Positions 21,245 through 31,306 of a DNA stretch of 64,000 nt are shown piece by piece. The stretch's first letter is position 1, and each line of letters begins with the position of its first letter. The translations under genes and the position numbers were made by a program. The DNA is from Ixodes scapularis. Taxonomy: Eukaryota > Arthropoda > Arachnida > Ixodida > Ixodidae. The stretch covers positions 310,001 to 374,000 of the forward strand of contig NW_024609960.1 of the NCBI RefSeq assembly GCF_016920785.2. The letters are read 5' to 3'. Below the pieces are notes generated by a model. That model was not told the origin of the DNA. It saw only the letters and a program-made list of their open reading frames with translations, and did not search any database.

Positions 21245-21366
21245 GACTCTCCACTCTCGTCGACGAGTGAACTGTGGACTGTGAACTCCGGCTAGCAATT
21301 CTGCTGTCCTTTTGTTTTTTTGTTTTTTTGTTTTCCGTTTTTGTGCTGCATCGGGACGATGCACTT

Positions 21367-21382
21367 TTAAAGGGGGGAATAA
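21367..21382 (+). promoter_or_regulatory. Gypsy-1 polypurine tract
   Basis: TTTAAAGGGGGGAATAA abuts the 3' LTR; the purine run primes plus-strand DNA synthesis in LTR elements. Confidence 0.85.
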
Positions 21383-21933
21383 TGCCGCGCGCAGGGCTGA
21401 GAAAGCAACGCTCGGTCACGGACCCCCAGAGAGTTCTCGTCTATTCATGTACCGCACGTAACTTCTATCATTTATTCCTGCTTTTGTTTTCTAGAAAGTG
21501 CGTGTTCATTCTCGCCCGATCACGCGACGCTCGAGCCGCTTTCGCCGAATCTTCGAGATAGTGACACACTCTAGATAAGGGGTATTCACACGAGGGAGAA
21601 ATCCCGGGGATTTCTCCCCGGCACGGGCATCCCACGACGAAAACGTCAGGCTTTGCGATGTGCAAAAGCCTCGCGTGTTCATCTCGTGATGCGCGCGTGC
21701 CGGGGAGAAATCCCCAGGATTTCTCCCTCGTGTGAATACCCCTATAAGAGGCCGCCCGCTACCTTGTCGAGTCAGTTTTCGCCCCAGCGTTCGACTCTGC
21801 TGCTACGCCGACTTCGACGCCCGCGACGCTCTGTTATTATCTTTTATACCCTTTTATTTTTGGCACAAGTTCGCCACATTAAACGTTTATTTATCCCTGT
21901 TTATTTCTTGTTTATTGGTCACCACTCGTGACA
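21383..21933 (+). repeat. Gypsy-1 3' LTR (551 bp with insertion)
   Basis: Matches the 5' LTR without a visible substitution, but is 169 bp longer owing to an insertion at 21578. Ends CTCGTGACA, then the ATAT duplication. Confidence 0.95.
21578..21743. mobile_element. Palindromic MITE inside the Gypsy-1 3' LTR
   Basis: AGGGGTATTCACACGAGGGA at the left is mirrored by TCCCTCGTGTGAATACCCCT at the right; 166 bp plus a 3-bp duplication (ATA) account exactly for the LTR length difference. GAGAAATCC/GGATTTCTC forms additional nested hairpins at each end. A 3-bp duplication suggests the PIF/Harbinger group, but ATA is not its canonical TWA. Absent from the 5' LTR, so it inserted after Gypsy-1 did. 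Confidence 0.92.
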
Positions 21934-21937
21934 ATAT

Positions 21938-22329
21938 ATAAGGGGGTTGATGCATAAGTATCGTATTGAAAAAAAGAAAACGTAAGAAAAGAAAAATTGT
22001 GCACGTTCCACCAGCCTGAGTCCAAAGGCTGTCGAAACTATATGATTGTCATCTACTGTCCGTAATCACCATTATAATCCAGCGAAGCAAGGCATGTGGG
22101 TTCCTTTTAAATGATGCCTTTCCTCATGATGGCTTTGTTCACGGAACAAATCACTTGGATGTTCATGGATGGACGTTTATGGATGTTCGTGCAAATGTTC
22201 ATCAACATTAAATCATTATTTTTTATTCCGTCATTTTTTTTCTTTCTCAGCAGCTAATACACAAAGCGCAAGGTTACCAGCAGTAGACGGTTTTGATCAT
22301 GGAAGTAATTCAAAAAAAGAAAAACAAAG
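21938..22329. other. Nothing recognised
   Basis: AT-rich spacer with a loose GGATGTTCATGGATGGACG-like repetition near 22157-22200. Confidence 0.3.
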
Positions 22330-23030
22330 ACGTTTACATTTCTCTGTAACACCGAATTAGAGCGCAGCTTTTGAGGAGGAGGGGGAGAGGGTACGGATAG
22401 CAGGTTATGCCCCTCTTCCTTTCCCGCTAAATTTAGAGGGAAAATTTTACCCCTGTGACGTCACACGTGACGTCACGTGCGATGTCACACGCGTCATCAC
22501 ACGTGACGTCACGAGGGTAATTTTATCTGGAATATTTTTCCGCAAAATTTAGGGGAAAAATTTTCCCGCTATATTTAGCGGGAATATTGGAAATGTTGGA
22601 CGCGTGTGACGTCACACGTAACGTGTCTCTTATAATGACGTCACGAGGGTTACCCTCGCGAAGGTAACCCTCGTGAGAGTAACTTTCGTGACCCTCGGAA
22701 GGGTAACCTTCGGGACTTTCATGAGAGTAACCATCGTGACGTCACAAGTGACGTCAAGTGTGAGCGTGACGCCTGTTTCCGGGCGAAAATTTTCCGCTAA
22801 ATTTAGGGGGTATTTTACAGAACTCCAATTTCCGCTAATTTTCCGCGCTAAATTTAGCGGAAAAACCCTCGTGACACTCGTAACTGTCGTGACCCTCGTG
22901 ACGTCACACGTGACACCACGTGTGCGTCGTTTTCGAAAACCTCCCATAATGCAACGCGCGGTTACGCCGAATGCGACAGCAACGCCGCTCAACGTTGGAG
23001 TGGCCGTCTGAGAGAGCGGCGCTCTAAAAT
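22330..23030. mobile_element. Family E element, copy 2 (TGACGTCA and TTTAGCGGG minisatellite)
   Basis: The left block CGTTTACATTTCTCTGTAAC with TTAGAGCGCAGCTTTT (22357) and the right block ACGCCGCTCAACG...AGAGCGGCGCTCTAAAA (to 23029) match the ends of copies 1 and 3. The interior is a minisatellite mixing GTGACGTCACACGTGACGTC units, GGTAACCCTCGTGA-type units and TTTAGCGGGAAAA/CCGCTAAATTTA palindromes. No convincing gene; long frames such as 22630-23181 on the minus strand are products of the repeat. Confidence 0.65.
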
Positions 23031-24429
23031 TGGTGTGTGTATGTTTACACAACCCGTACTTATGGTGAATTATGCTCGCAGATTTTGAGCGCTCTAAACG
23101 CGCTCCATTTGAAGCGCGCATATTCCGCTGGCTCGAGTTGGTCATTCTCCGCTCATAGATCTCTGGCAGCGCCCGTTCCATAGAGCGCCTCCAGCCCCGC
23201 CGAACTTGATCCGGATGCGTTGGTTGTTTTTACGCCCGAATGTGACGGTTCAAACGCTTCTACCTCGTGTAGATAAAAGATTCTAACCCACGACTGGAGC
23301 GTGGTAAATCGCAAGCGCTGACATCTGTGACCGTGAGTGGAAGAACGAAAAAAAGAACGACAGAAAATTGGAAGGAGGCAGACGCAAGGTTAGGCTTCTA
23401 CTATTTGAGCGTGTTGGTGTTTTTAACCATTTAGAAAGTGGAGACAGATAAGAGACGATACCTACAGGACGATCTTTCAACTTCATTCAAGCTCAAAGCC
23501 CGCCCGCTCCGTGGGAGTAGGGGAAAGGGAAATCTTGGGGAAAGGAGAGGAAGCAGAGGAAGTGATGAGGTTGCCAAACGAGGAAGGGAGAAAAGGAAAG
23601 GGGGTCGACTGAAGGTGCGGGATAACGGAATGAAAGGAAAGGCCGTTTCTGCCGGGGAGCTTGTCGCCTTGCCTAGTCTGTCAGCGTTCGGCTTCCATTG
23701 TGGGCCTCAGAAAGGTAATCTTCTTTCTTGAGAGCGAAATGGAAGGGGTGCTTATAGTTTGCGGGCTTGTCGCCGTCTGATAGACCTCGATTATTTCTCT
23801 CCCGACTCGCTCGCAGTGGCCTCCCATGGTTGTCGTGCCGGCGAAAAAGGTTAGGCCTGTTCTTTTTGCCGCCACTGGTCGTTTACCTTTTTACGCTGCA
23901 TACCGCCGGCGTTTTCTCGTGCAATAAAGCAAGAACAGATTAGGCAGCGATCGTGCAAGTGATGGTTGGTTACCTCTTTGTGTTTATTTAAGTCCTACCA
24001 GCAATCAATTCCACCGATTGCGATCGATGTGTGTGCCCCGCAGCTGCGAGGCGGCCGAAAGGTACGTGACGGTGAGGAACGCCGACGTCTTCCTCATTAT
24101 TTGTGACATGGGCTCCGTGGTACAGGTATTTTCGCCCGGCCTGTGTCGCGTGTTATTTCTGCAGCTAAGCAGTGAGAGTTGTGACTGGTCGTCGGAAAGA
24201 TCAGTCGGCTGAGGCGTTGCTCGGTTTGTCATGTTTGAGCAGCGGCCGTTTTGAACGGCTGGAGGGGGAAAGGGGGGGGGGGGGAGGTCGCTTCAAAAAT
24301 GCGAGTCCATCTTCCACACGTCGATTCGGAGCGGGTCCCACGGAGCGGAATTTTTCCTCCCTCGCGGATTTTGGAAAGCGCTCCTGATCTACGGGTGGAA
24401 TGCACCATTGGTCTGCCTCAACGGGCCAC
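23031..24429. other. Nothing recognised; purine-rich tract
   Basis: Includes a G/A-rich stretch (about 23515-23650) and a G13 run near 24275. An AATAAA near 23923 is isolated. No host gene or element is identifiable. Confidence 0.3.
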
Positions 24430-24668
24430 TTGTCTCTCAGCTGAAGGTGGACGATTTCGCCAGTGCGGTACAACCGCTAGTTTGGGGTCTTCAACGTGCA
24501 CCACGCAGTAGTGATACACGACCACACGCCGGTACGAAGCTCATCCAGATCGAAACGGGCAGGGGTGAGAATTGAACCAAGGATCCCTGGGTTCTGCAGC
24601 GGGAGCTTTTGCTCCGCGTGCTCCGAGATGGTGTGCGCTAGCTCACTCGGCCACCAATCCTCCTGGTA
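24430..24668 (-). mobile_element. tRNA-derived SINE (class II tRNA head)
   Basis: On the minus strand the head reads GGATTGGTGGCCGAGTGAGC with an A box (TGGCCGAGTGAG, 24641-24652), a long variable-arm-like hairpin (GGAGCAAAAGCTCC) and a B box (GGTTCAATTCT, 24568-24578), the layout of tRNA-Ser/Leu. The body continues into TGCACGTTGAAGACCCCAAA near 24480-24503, shared with the copy at 44590-44715. Pol III promoter elements are thus internal. No tail or target duplication resolved. Confidence 0.8.
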
Positions 24669-26505
24669 GTAAATCCATTAACACACGAAAGCGGTATTTG
24701 ATTGTTTAAACGACGTAATTTCGGCGAAGTAATATTGTTTTCAAGTCGGTGGCAGGGTATTCGGGTATGTGATTTTTTACAAACTTTATTGGACTTCTAA
24801 GCCAAGCACACCCTATTCCCGAGGTGGCTGTAAGAGTCAGCGCCGACCTCGATTGGTTTAAGGTTAGAGAATATTGTACATGCTTCTTACGTACCACTAT
24901 TGTGCATCTACACGTAAAACATGACAAGAACACTATTTAAAAAAATCTGCAAGCACATGGTGAATTATTGCCGCGCTGGTTTTTGATTAGGTAAGGATAG
25001 ATATGCACTGTTACGAGCTGTGCGTGTAAGAAATTACGTCTGTTTTTTTTTTTTTTAATGCATAAGTAACGCGTCTAAGTTTGTGGTCTTATGCGGCTTT
25101 CTCGGGTCTATCCAAGCTGTTTTATGGCAACGGACAGCTTAAGAACTTCAGGACGCGGAGCGTCCCGAGCATTATATTATCACGCCACAACCAGTAGATT
25201 GCCGCATTCGACAATAAAAAAAAAGAATTACCAAGTGACGAGGTTAGACGTATAAAAAGCCTCACCCTACCTTTCTTAGATGCCAATGATGGCACCATTC
25301 ATATACGTAGGCAGATGACGCTCCATAATACCATCTATTTCGTTTCACCGTAAGTCCAGACTCAGCCGACGCTACGAGCTCGTGAGACAACTCAAGTAGC
25401 GTATAAGACGCAATAGTAAGATTCGTTTTTTGTTTATGATTGGTTCAGCGATGATAGAACAGGCGCAGAAACATGACGAAGATCAAAATGGTGTGGTTTT
25501 GATGCTGTTGAATTGGTCTCATCAGCTCGTCTATAGATTCAACTGCATCCGGACATTGAAAAAAAAATGTATAGTGTTTATTTTTTTGGCGTCCCTTTCT
25601 GAGAATTTGACAACTGTAGCAATCTTTGATTTTCACAAATGAAGCATTGAGTGATGAGGTTCGTTCTTATAACTTGCAACCTGTAGTCACTTTGGTATCT
25701 TAAGAAAAGCAGGGCGTTGCTCACTGTGTTCGTGCTTCTTGCTTCGTGATTAATTAGTCGACGCTTTTATCGGCTAATGATGGAATCTCATCGGTCGGGA
25801 TGCGATCATCAGAAACTCACCACACTACGCGTTTTTTATTTATGGCTGGAATCTTGGGTTTCATACTCACCACTTTGAGGTCTTTTAGGCTGTCGATAAA
25901 GGTTGTCGGGGAACAGATGTTTAGCTCTAAAACACTCCTGTAACAAAGTGTAGAAACGTCTGGCGAAATTGATCGTTTTCGTTCACCGTAAGCTATCGAC
26001 TTTAAAAGTGTGCAACACAAATCCTCTTCCGACCATGTTTAAAACCTTCTAGTAGTGAAGTACATGACTTCGCAAACCGAAGTAGTCAACGTCTTAATCA
26101 CGACCTCCGGTTAAGTCCTAACATGGCTTTCCTACAATTCTCGATCAATGTCGACATTGTCATGGTATTGCGTTCCATATACATTTAAACAATATTTATT
26201 TATGAATACCACACCAAAGTGGTTGGAGTCGAGGAGCCAATAGACCTTTTCCGAAATTGAAGCGCCCCTGGCGGCGAGTTGCCACACAATATGCATTCTG
26301 TGTACCAGTTGGTCACTAAGTTCCGTTTTCGATTGGCCATTCAAATTAACTTAGATGACAAAAAAATGAAGCGAGTGGGTTGTTTAGGACGTGTCTATGT
26401 AATAAAACAAAACTAAAGGTTACGTATGCATGATTCACGCTTTGCGTATAGGCAACGTTTGATTTACAAACAAACCCGCGCTCATCGACACCAGGTGTGG
26501 GCACA
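24669..26505. other. AT-rich region, nothing recognised
   Basis: No domain-bearing frame, TIR or tandem repeat was seen. A T13-like run lies near 25042 and an isolated TATAAAAAG at about 25250. A GGAGCCAATAGACCTTTTCC segment at 26234 resembles GGAGCGAATAGACCTTTTCT inside the MITE at 34130-34617 and may be a decayed relative. Confidence 0.3.
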
Positions 26506-26557
26506 GCGCATGCGCAGAAACAAGAATCCAATGATCTAAAATGTCTACGCATGCGCC
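26506..26557 (+). promoter_or_regulatory. Two NRF1-like sites
   Basis: GCGCATGCGCAG at 26506-26517 and ACGCATGCGCC at 26547-26557 match the palindromic NRF1/erect-wing consensus (GCGCATGCGC), here 41 bp apart and 20-70 bp upstream of a strong-context ATG. Paired NRF1 sites typify TATA-less housekeeping promoters in animals. Confidence 0.45.
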
Positions 26558-26577
26558 ACGCCGACATCAGCGCCACC

Positions 26578-26760
26578 ATGGTGACGCAGCGTAAGAGCCG
26601 TGTGTTGGACTACGACTCTTTGCAGACTCCGTTCAACCCTAAGCTAACAGAGCGCTGGAAACTATACGTGCTCCTTGTACTAGTCGTGCGCAAGCCTGTC
26701 TTTCGCCACGTGGTCTCGCTCTCGTCCACACCCGCTACAGAGCGGGGTCAGATGACGTAG
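26578..26760 (+). CDS. Candidate 5' coding exon (Kozak ATG)
   Basis: GCCACCATGG is an optimal Kozak start at 26578. The peptide opens MVTQRKSRVLDYDSLQTPFN, continues NPKLTERWKLYVLLVLVVRK with a hydrophobic run that could be a signal anchor or first membrane helix, and stays open to a TAG at 26758-26760 (60 residues). The sequence after about residue 40 looks less protein-like, so an exon may end near 26690, but I see no consensus donor there. I do not recognise the protein. Position behind two NRF1-like motifs is the main support. Confidence 0.3.
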   Translation: MVTQRKSRVLDYDSLQTPFNPKLTERWKLYVLLVLVVRKPVFRHVVSLSSTPATERGQMT

Positions 26761-27314
26761 AGGAGGCGGTTGATCGGTTCGGCGAGCGGGTATTGCTTCC
26801 ACCACACTGTCAGCCTGGGGGTGGATATATACGGCGAGCAAATGTCCCAGAACACGTCCTTGGTGCGTTGGAACGCATTGAGGAGCACGCCAATCGATGG
26901 GCAACACAGAAGCGTCGCAAGGAACGCGTGAGGCAGCAATCCTCGGGCCGTCACTGCTTGAGGTTGGGGGGGGGGGGGGGGGGGGTTCAAACGTACGTGG
27001 GTGCACCTGAGGGGGTAAACAAACGAAAGAGATGCGCAAGGAGGCGACCAACTTACAGGCCGCATACTCTCGCGAGAACTTGGCCGAGTTAATATAAACA
27101 GAAATCATGTCACGCGAAAGGCGCCTGCAGTGATACAGCCCACAGGAATTTATGGAAACAGTCTATAGACCAGCTGAACTCTCTGACGACACGCAAGAGG
27201 GAGGAGGCGTTGCCGTCGGCATGCGCGCACGCAGGCTCTTGACCTCATGGAAATCTGGTCAAGCGGGAGGATGTTTCTTAACAGCACGTTGCTGCATACC
27301 GTCTCTCTAACGAC
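26761..27314. other. Nothing recognised; G20 tract
   Basis: A G20 run at 26966-26985. Minus-strand frames across 26680-27108 read through the tract as poly-Pro; no domain. Confidence 0.3.
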
Positions 27315-27322
27315 TACCTGAG

Positions 27323-27549
27323 CAGTGGCGGATCCAAGGGGGGGGGGGGGGGGGGGCGCGACGGGGGCGGCCGTTCCCCTCCCCAAACAAAGTTGACCCC
27401 CCCCTCCCCCTTCTTGGAGGGCAATTTGACATGGGTGGACCCCCCGGTGCACAAGACAGAATGGGAGAATAGTATCCCTACAAATGTCCCGCCTCCACCC
27501 CCCCCCCCCCCCCCCCCCCTCGGAAAACGGAATTCTGGATCCGCCCCTG
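27323..27549. mobile_element. hAT-type MITE with poly-G/poly-C interior
   Basis: Ends CAGTGGCGGATCCA and TGGATCCGCCCCTG (imperfect TIR) are flanked by a perfect 8-bp duplication TACCTGAG (27315-27322, 27550-27557), diagnostic of hAT transposition. The interior has a G18 run near 27340 and a C22 run near 27499 facing each other. No coding capacity. Confidence 0.93.
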
Positions 27550-27557
27550 TACCTGAG

Positions 27558-28019
27558 GTATTCAGGGTATCGCTAGAGTTAAACGAAATTGTAGGGACTA
27601 AAAACGAAAATCTTACTTCTTTCCCCGTAGAAATTTGTCCGGTAGGCTCATAGCAACCCTGAAAGCGGCTTTCCGATAAGTTATTGAGAGAAGGCCGTCT
27701 GGAGGCCGAATAAATCTGATATTCATGTGGTTGGCTCGTAGAAACCTGGAGACAAAAATCTTTCTAAAAATCTGTCTAAAAACGCGAGAAAAATACTATA
27801 AAGCGGTTACAATGGAGAGAACATACACTAAGTATTCGTTCCGGCGAAGACACGAGAGAGCTTAAATAGCTATATGTAAATGATGTTAACACACACAAAA
27901 AAAAAAGCAACATCTTCACTCTTTATTGCGTGAAACTCCGAGGACTGTGAGAAGTAATTTGAGAATGCTATCTTACTAACTGCATATCGTTCAGTAGGTA
28001 AGAAAGAGGGCCGAAAGCC
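27558..28019. other. Nothing recognised
   Basis: AT-rich spacer with an A-run near 27895. Confidence 0.3.
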
Positions 28020-28022
28020 TAA

Positions 28023-28156
28023 AGCGCGAAACACATGTACGGCGAAACCGTCCGATCCGACGTGCGGACTGCCGGAATGACCTTGGGGAGAGAGGGTTTT
28101 CCTAGCACCGGAGAGCGTTGAAAACCCTCGGTTTCGTCGTACATGTGTTTCGCGCT
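28023..28156. mobile_element. PIF/Harbinger-like MITE
   Basis: AGCGCGAAACACATGTACGG and its mirror CGTACATGTGTTTCGCGCT form TIRs of about 30 bp (two mismatches), flanked by TAA at 28020-28022 and 28157-28159. A 3-bp TAA duplication fits PIF/Harbinger. Confidence 0.85.
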
Positions 28157-28210
28157 TAATGCTTGCTTTTTGGTAAAAAAAAAAAAAAAAAATAAATTCT
28201 TAACGGACTA

Positions 28211-28381
28211 CAGGCACGTAGCCAGGATTTTGTTTCGGGGGGGGGGGGGGGGGGGGCCGCCCATGACAAAATACTGTATGAGGGGGAGGGGGGGAGAGGA
28301 GGTCCCAACAAAATGGAAGATTTCGGGGGGGGGGGGGGGTCCGGGCCCCATGCCTCCCCCCCCCCCCTGGCTACGTGCCTG
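28211..28381. mobile_element. hAT-type MITE with poly-G tracts
   Basis: CAGGCACGTAGCCAGG at the left and CCTGGCTACGTGCCTG at the right are perfect 16-bp TIRs. Flanks ACGGACTA (28203-28210) and ACGGACTG (28382-28389) are an 8-bp duplication with one mismatch. G20, G15 and C12 runs fill most of the interior. Confidence 0.92.
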
Positions 28382-28389
28382 ACGGACTG

Positions 28390-29078
28390 TATCGTACGTC
28401 CTTTGCTTCGAAAGCTACAACTTATTCACTGATACATCCGCGGCACCCAAACCACGTCAGCCGGTCCAAGCTCGCACGTTGTACACATGCACCGCGTCAC
28501 TCGGAAATATGCGCTCGTCAGCAAAGACAGAAAGCGCCGCGATGGCACCTATGTCATCACGCGCGAGTGACGAGTTTTACGGTGTGCTTCAAAGACACGC
28601 TGGAAGCCTGGAGTCATCGCATTTAGTGAAATACTACGTCACGATCACATGATTTCTCAATTCCCCTTTGATTGGAGGACGAAAGCTAAGGAGGAAGAAG
28701 TCGAGAAACCATTTTTATGGCCCCGAGACAGAAGGTTCGAGGTACAGCTAAGCACTTCTTATGAGTTGTGAATGCGAAAGGATGCATGCCGTTCCTCCGC
28801 TCCCTTGTTTCGTGTGCGGCGTACTTGCGCCGACGGTTGAAGGCGAGCGCTCTCCTCGCCACGTTGACGTTGGGCGTGGAAGGGTGGAGCCGCTGCCTCG
28901 CGGACACGCGGCGCCGTGGGGAGACGCTAATTAAAACTGACGCGCGGCGGATTCATATCATTGCCGTTTTGCGTGGCTTTTTGCGTGGCTTCAAAGCTGG
29001 GATGCCTCAGATCGCGGCTTCGGGAATTTATGTGCCGTTTGGCACGGCTGATGACGTCGGCTCGCTCCATGGGACCAG
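28390..29078. other. Nothing recognised
   Basis: An open frame of 161 codons from 28768 shows no domain and runs into the next palindromic element; likely fortuitous. Confidence 0.3.
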
Positions 29079-29210
29079 TTTATGCTTTCGCATTAAAAAT
29101 GCATGGTCACGGCGCGCATGGCAAATCTGCGTTTCCTATCCAGGACCAAACCAATCGCGTACCGTGAATATGCCGCAAATCTCGCACTTTTTTAATGCGA
29201 AAGCATTAAC
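29079..29210. mobile_element. Short palindromic element
   Basis: GTTTATGCTTTCGCATTAAA near 29079 is mirrored by TTTAATGCGAAAGCATTAAC ending near 29209. About 130 bp, no clear target duplication. Confidence 0.6.
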
Positions 29211-29385
29211 TGTCTCATGGATCGAAGCAGGCGTTGTCTGTAACCGTCTGTAGCGGAAAAATGGGACCCACAAGTGCAATTCCCATTGGCTGCGACGCGT
29301 CATATCAGGTGCTTCGTCACGGAAGCCGGAAGGGCGCTCCAGGTCAAAGCGGACGCGCCATAGGAATAAAACATAAAAAAAAAAC

Positions 29386-30580
29386 CAGTGTGTCGAACCG
29401 AAAAAAATACGGGTTCGGTTACGGTTCAGGTTTAGGTAAATTAATTTTGTTCCGGTCCAGTTCCGGTTCGATTAATTCGATCCGAGAACCGGTTCGCGAA
29501 CCGGTTCGGGGCGATGAACCGGTTCGCGAACCGGTTCGGAATTATAAATGACGAATTGCAACATCAAAATAAATTACAAATAAAACATCTGAAATCAGCA
29601 CATACGAAACGGGATACATCGTAGTGTAAGGCTCAGGGATTTCTACCAGGAATGGTTTCTTTATCTGCACTCAAAGGTTACCTCACCGACGTTTACGCAT
29701 TCGGACTTCATCTAATTGGGTCCGACGCAGTAGCTGTAAAATCCGCGACCTCCTTACAAACCCACTTGCAAGTAGAACTCGCTAACTATCCCGCCACCTC
29801 GGCGTGTAAGCAATTGAAGGAACAGTAGGGAGAAAATACAGCTTTTTTATTTGAACTAGGCTTCGGTAACTCAAATTAGATCCTTAAAGAAGTTTTCATT
29901 AAACAAGATACGGAATATGAAAAACACTTCACCGAACGCAACGCCAGAAGGACGTAATAGGATAAATTTTAAAATAGAAGAGTTCGCTGTCTCACAAATA
30001 TGTTAGCTTCTAAGTGCCTATACGAAACCGGATGCATTATTATCAAACTCCACAGCCTTTTCTTTTCTCATTCCGATGGAAGCAAGCTTCAAGAACTCGT
30101 GCGTTCTAGAAACGTGTTATGAAATGAGCACACAGCAGCATTTAGGATTTACGAGATTGTAAAAAAATGAAATCCCGTGACGCGATTTTTTTTTTGCACA
30201 GCCTTCCAATTCTCCTTCTTCTGTGCAAGCCGCGACCAGCGCAATACTGGTTCCTATGTCAAGATTCATGGATGCAGCGTTTGTCAAGATTCATGGATGC
30301 AGCGTTTATATTCCTAAGACTGAGTGGAGAAGAAAAATATGTAAGCGAGGTGTGTGTCAGTTGACGGCACCTAAAAAACAAATGGCATTGATAGCACCTT
30401 CATTGTCAACAGCGCGTGGCCGAACCGTTTTGACATGAGCCGGTAACCGTTATTTTTTTTCCGGTTCAGTTCCGGTTCGGGTTCATCGTGACAACAATAT
30501 AACGGTTCGGGTTCAGTTCCGAAAAAAATACCGGTTCGGTTCCGGTTTTCGGTTCGGTTCGGTTCCGGTTCGACACCCTG
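29386..30580. mobile_element. hAT-type non-autonomous element with GGTTCGG subterminal repeats
   Basis: Ends CAGTGTGTCGAACCG and CGGTTCGACACCCTG are flanked by AAAAAAAC (29378-29385) and AGAAAAAC (30581-30588), an 8-bp duplication with one mismatch. Both ends carry dense arrays of CGGTTCGG/CCGAACCG motifs (for example ACCGGTTCGCGAACCGGTTC near 29488), as expected of hAT subterminal transposase-binding repeats. The 0.85-kb interior has no recognisable transposase. Confidence 0.9.
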
Positions 30581-30588
30581 AGAAAAAC

Positions 30589-30826
30589 ACAGCGACGCGG
30601 ATGCATCGTCACGGAAGCCGTGGAGCCGGAGGGGGCGTATTGGGGGAGCGTGACGTCACGGCCGGCACGCCGGGTGAAAGAGGAAGACATGGCGTGCTGT
30701 GTGTAGGAATGCCTTGTGGTCGGTTTGCCTTGCTGCATACCCGACCCGAATGAATCACATGGAGCCAGCGGTTTCAAGAACGAGAAACTACATTTAATGG
30801 GACATGGACGAGAGGATGAAGAATAC
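30589..30826. other. Spacer, nothing recognised
   Basis: Contains one CGTGACGTCACG palindrome near 30650 and no supported gene. Confidence 0.3.
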
Positions 30827-30828
30827 TA

Positions 30829-31304
30829 TAGTCGGTTACAAGTGAAGAAGGTAAGAGAAGCTCCTCCCACAAGCGTGATGCGCCCGTTTCAAATCTCTCC
30901 GCAGTCGAAAGAAGAGTTCACTTGAAACGCTCCTTGTTCCGCTTCAATGGATTCCAACTTGTCTCCGATCCCACTTTTTGAGAAAGCGACCTTTGTATTC
31001 ATTGGAGGGGGAACCGAGCCCCTGAAAGCAGCCTTTGTATCCATTGGAGGGGGAAGCTAATCCCCGAAAGTTGTATTTGTTTCCATCGGAGGGGGGAAAC
31101 TCTAATCTCCCTCTCGTGGCTTCCACAATGCTAAGTCAAAGTCGAAAGATAAAGCAAATATGTACAGAAAGGCAAGACCCTCCGTGCGCGTTGGCCGCGA
31201 CGTCAAGGAAACGATGGGACGCTATTGGATGCGGAGGTGGCGGAGGTATATATGGTTACCTTTGAGGGGCATTTGCCGCTACCTTCTTAACCTGTAACCA
31301 ACCA
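30829..31304 (+). mobile_element. TA-flanked MITE family T2, copy A
   Basis: Starts TAGTCGGTTACAAGT after TA (30827-30828) and ends CTTCTTAACCTGTAACCAACCA before TA (31305-31306). It matches the copy at 38176-38650 over its whole length, in inverse orientation (476 against 475 bp). Interior has three spaced GGAGGGGG...TTTGTATCCATTGG-type repeats. TA duplication suggests Tc1/mariner. Confidence 0.88.
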
Positions 31305-31306
31305 TA

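Larger units (their letters stand above)
15908..21933 (+). mobile_element. Ty3/Gypsy LTR retrotransposon Gypsy-1
   Basis: A complete 6.0-kb element flanked by the direct duplication ATAT (15904-15907 and 21934-21937). Order: 5' LTR, primer-binding region, gag, pol (protease, RT, RNase H, integrase with GPY/F module), polypurine tract, 3' LTR. No env-like ORF. Apart from a MITE in the 3' LTR the LTRs look identical by eye, which implies very recent insertion; yet pol has a one-base loss and a nonsense codon, so the copy either moved using enzymes supplied by another copy or was damaged (or mis-sequenced) afterwards. Confidence 0.95.

Noticed and set aside
21245..21382. env-like ORF in Gypsy-1
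   Set aside because: Only 138 bp separate the pol stop and the 3' LTR; no room for an envelope gene.
22630..23181. 183-codon minus frame rich in VTxVT repeats
   Set aside because: A direct translation of the GTGACGTCAC minisatellite, not a protein gene.
26497..26577. Earlier in-frame start at 26497
   Set aside because: The upstream codons read through the NRF1-like motifs; the Kozak ATG at 26578 is the better start.
26680..27108. 142-codon minus frame with poly-Pro
   Set aside because: Proline run is a translated G20 tract. The C-terminal part (VFWDICSPYISTPRLTVWW) looks somewhat protein-like but has no splice acceptor or known domain.
28768..29253. 161-codon plus frame
   Set aside because: No domain, and its last third is the palindromic element at 29079-29210.
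30686..30926. Possible THAP-type start near an ATGGCGTGCTGTGTG sequence
   Set aside because: Cys spacing does not fit a C2CH finger and the frame stops at once.
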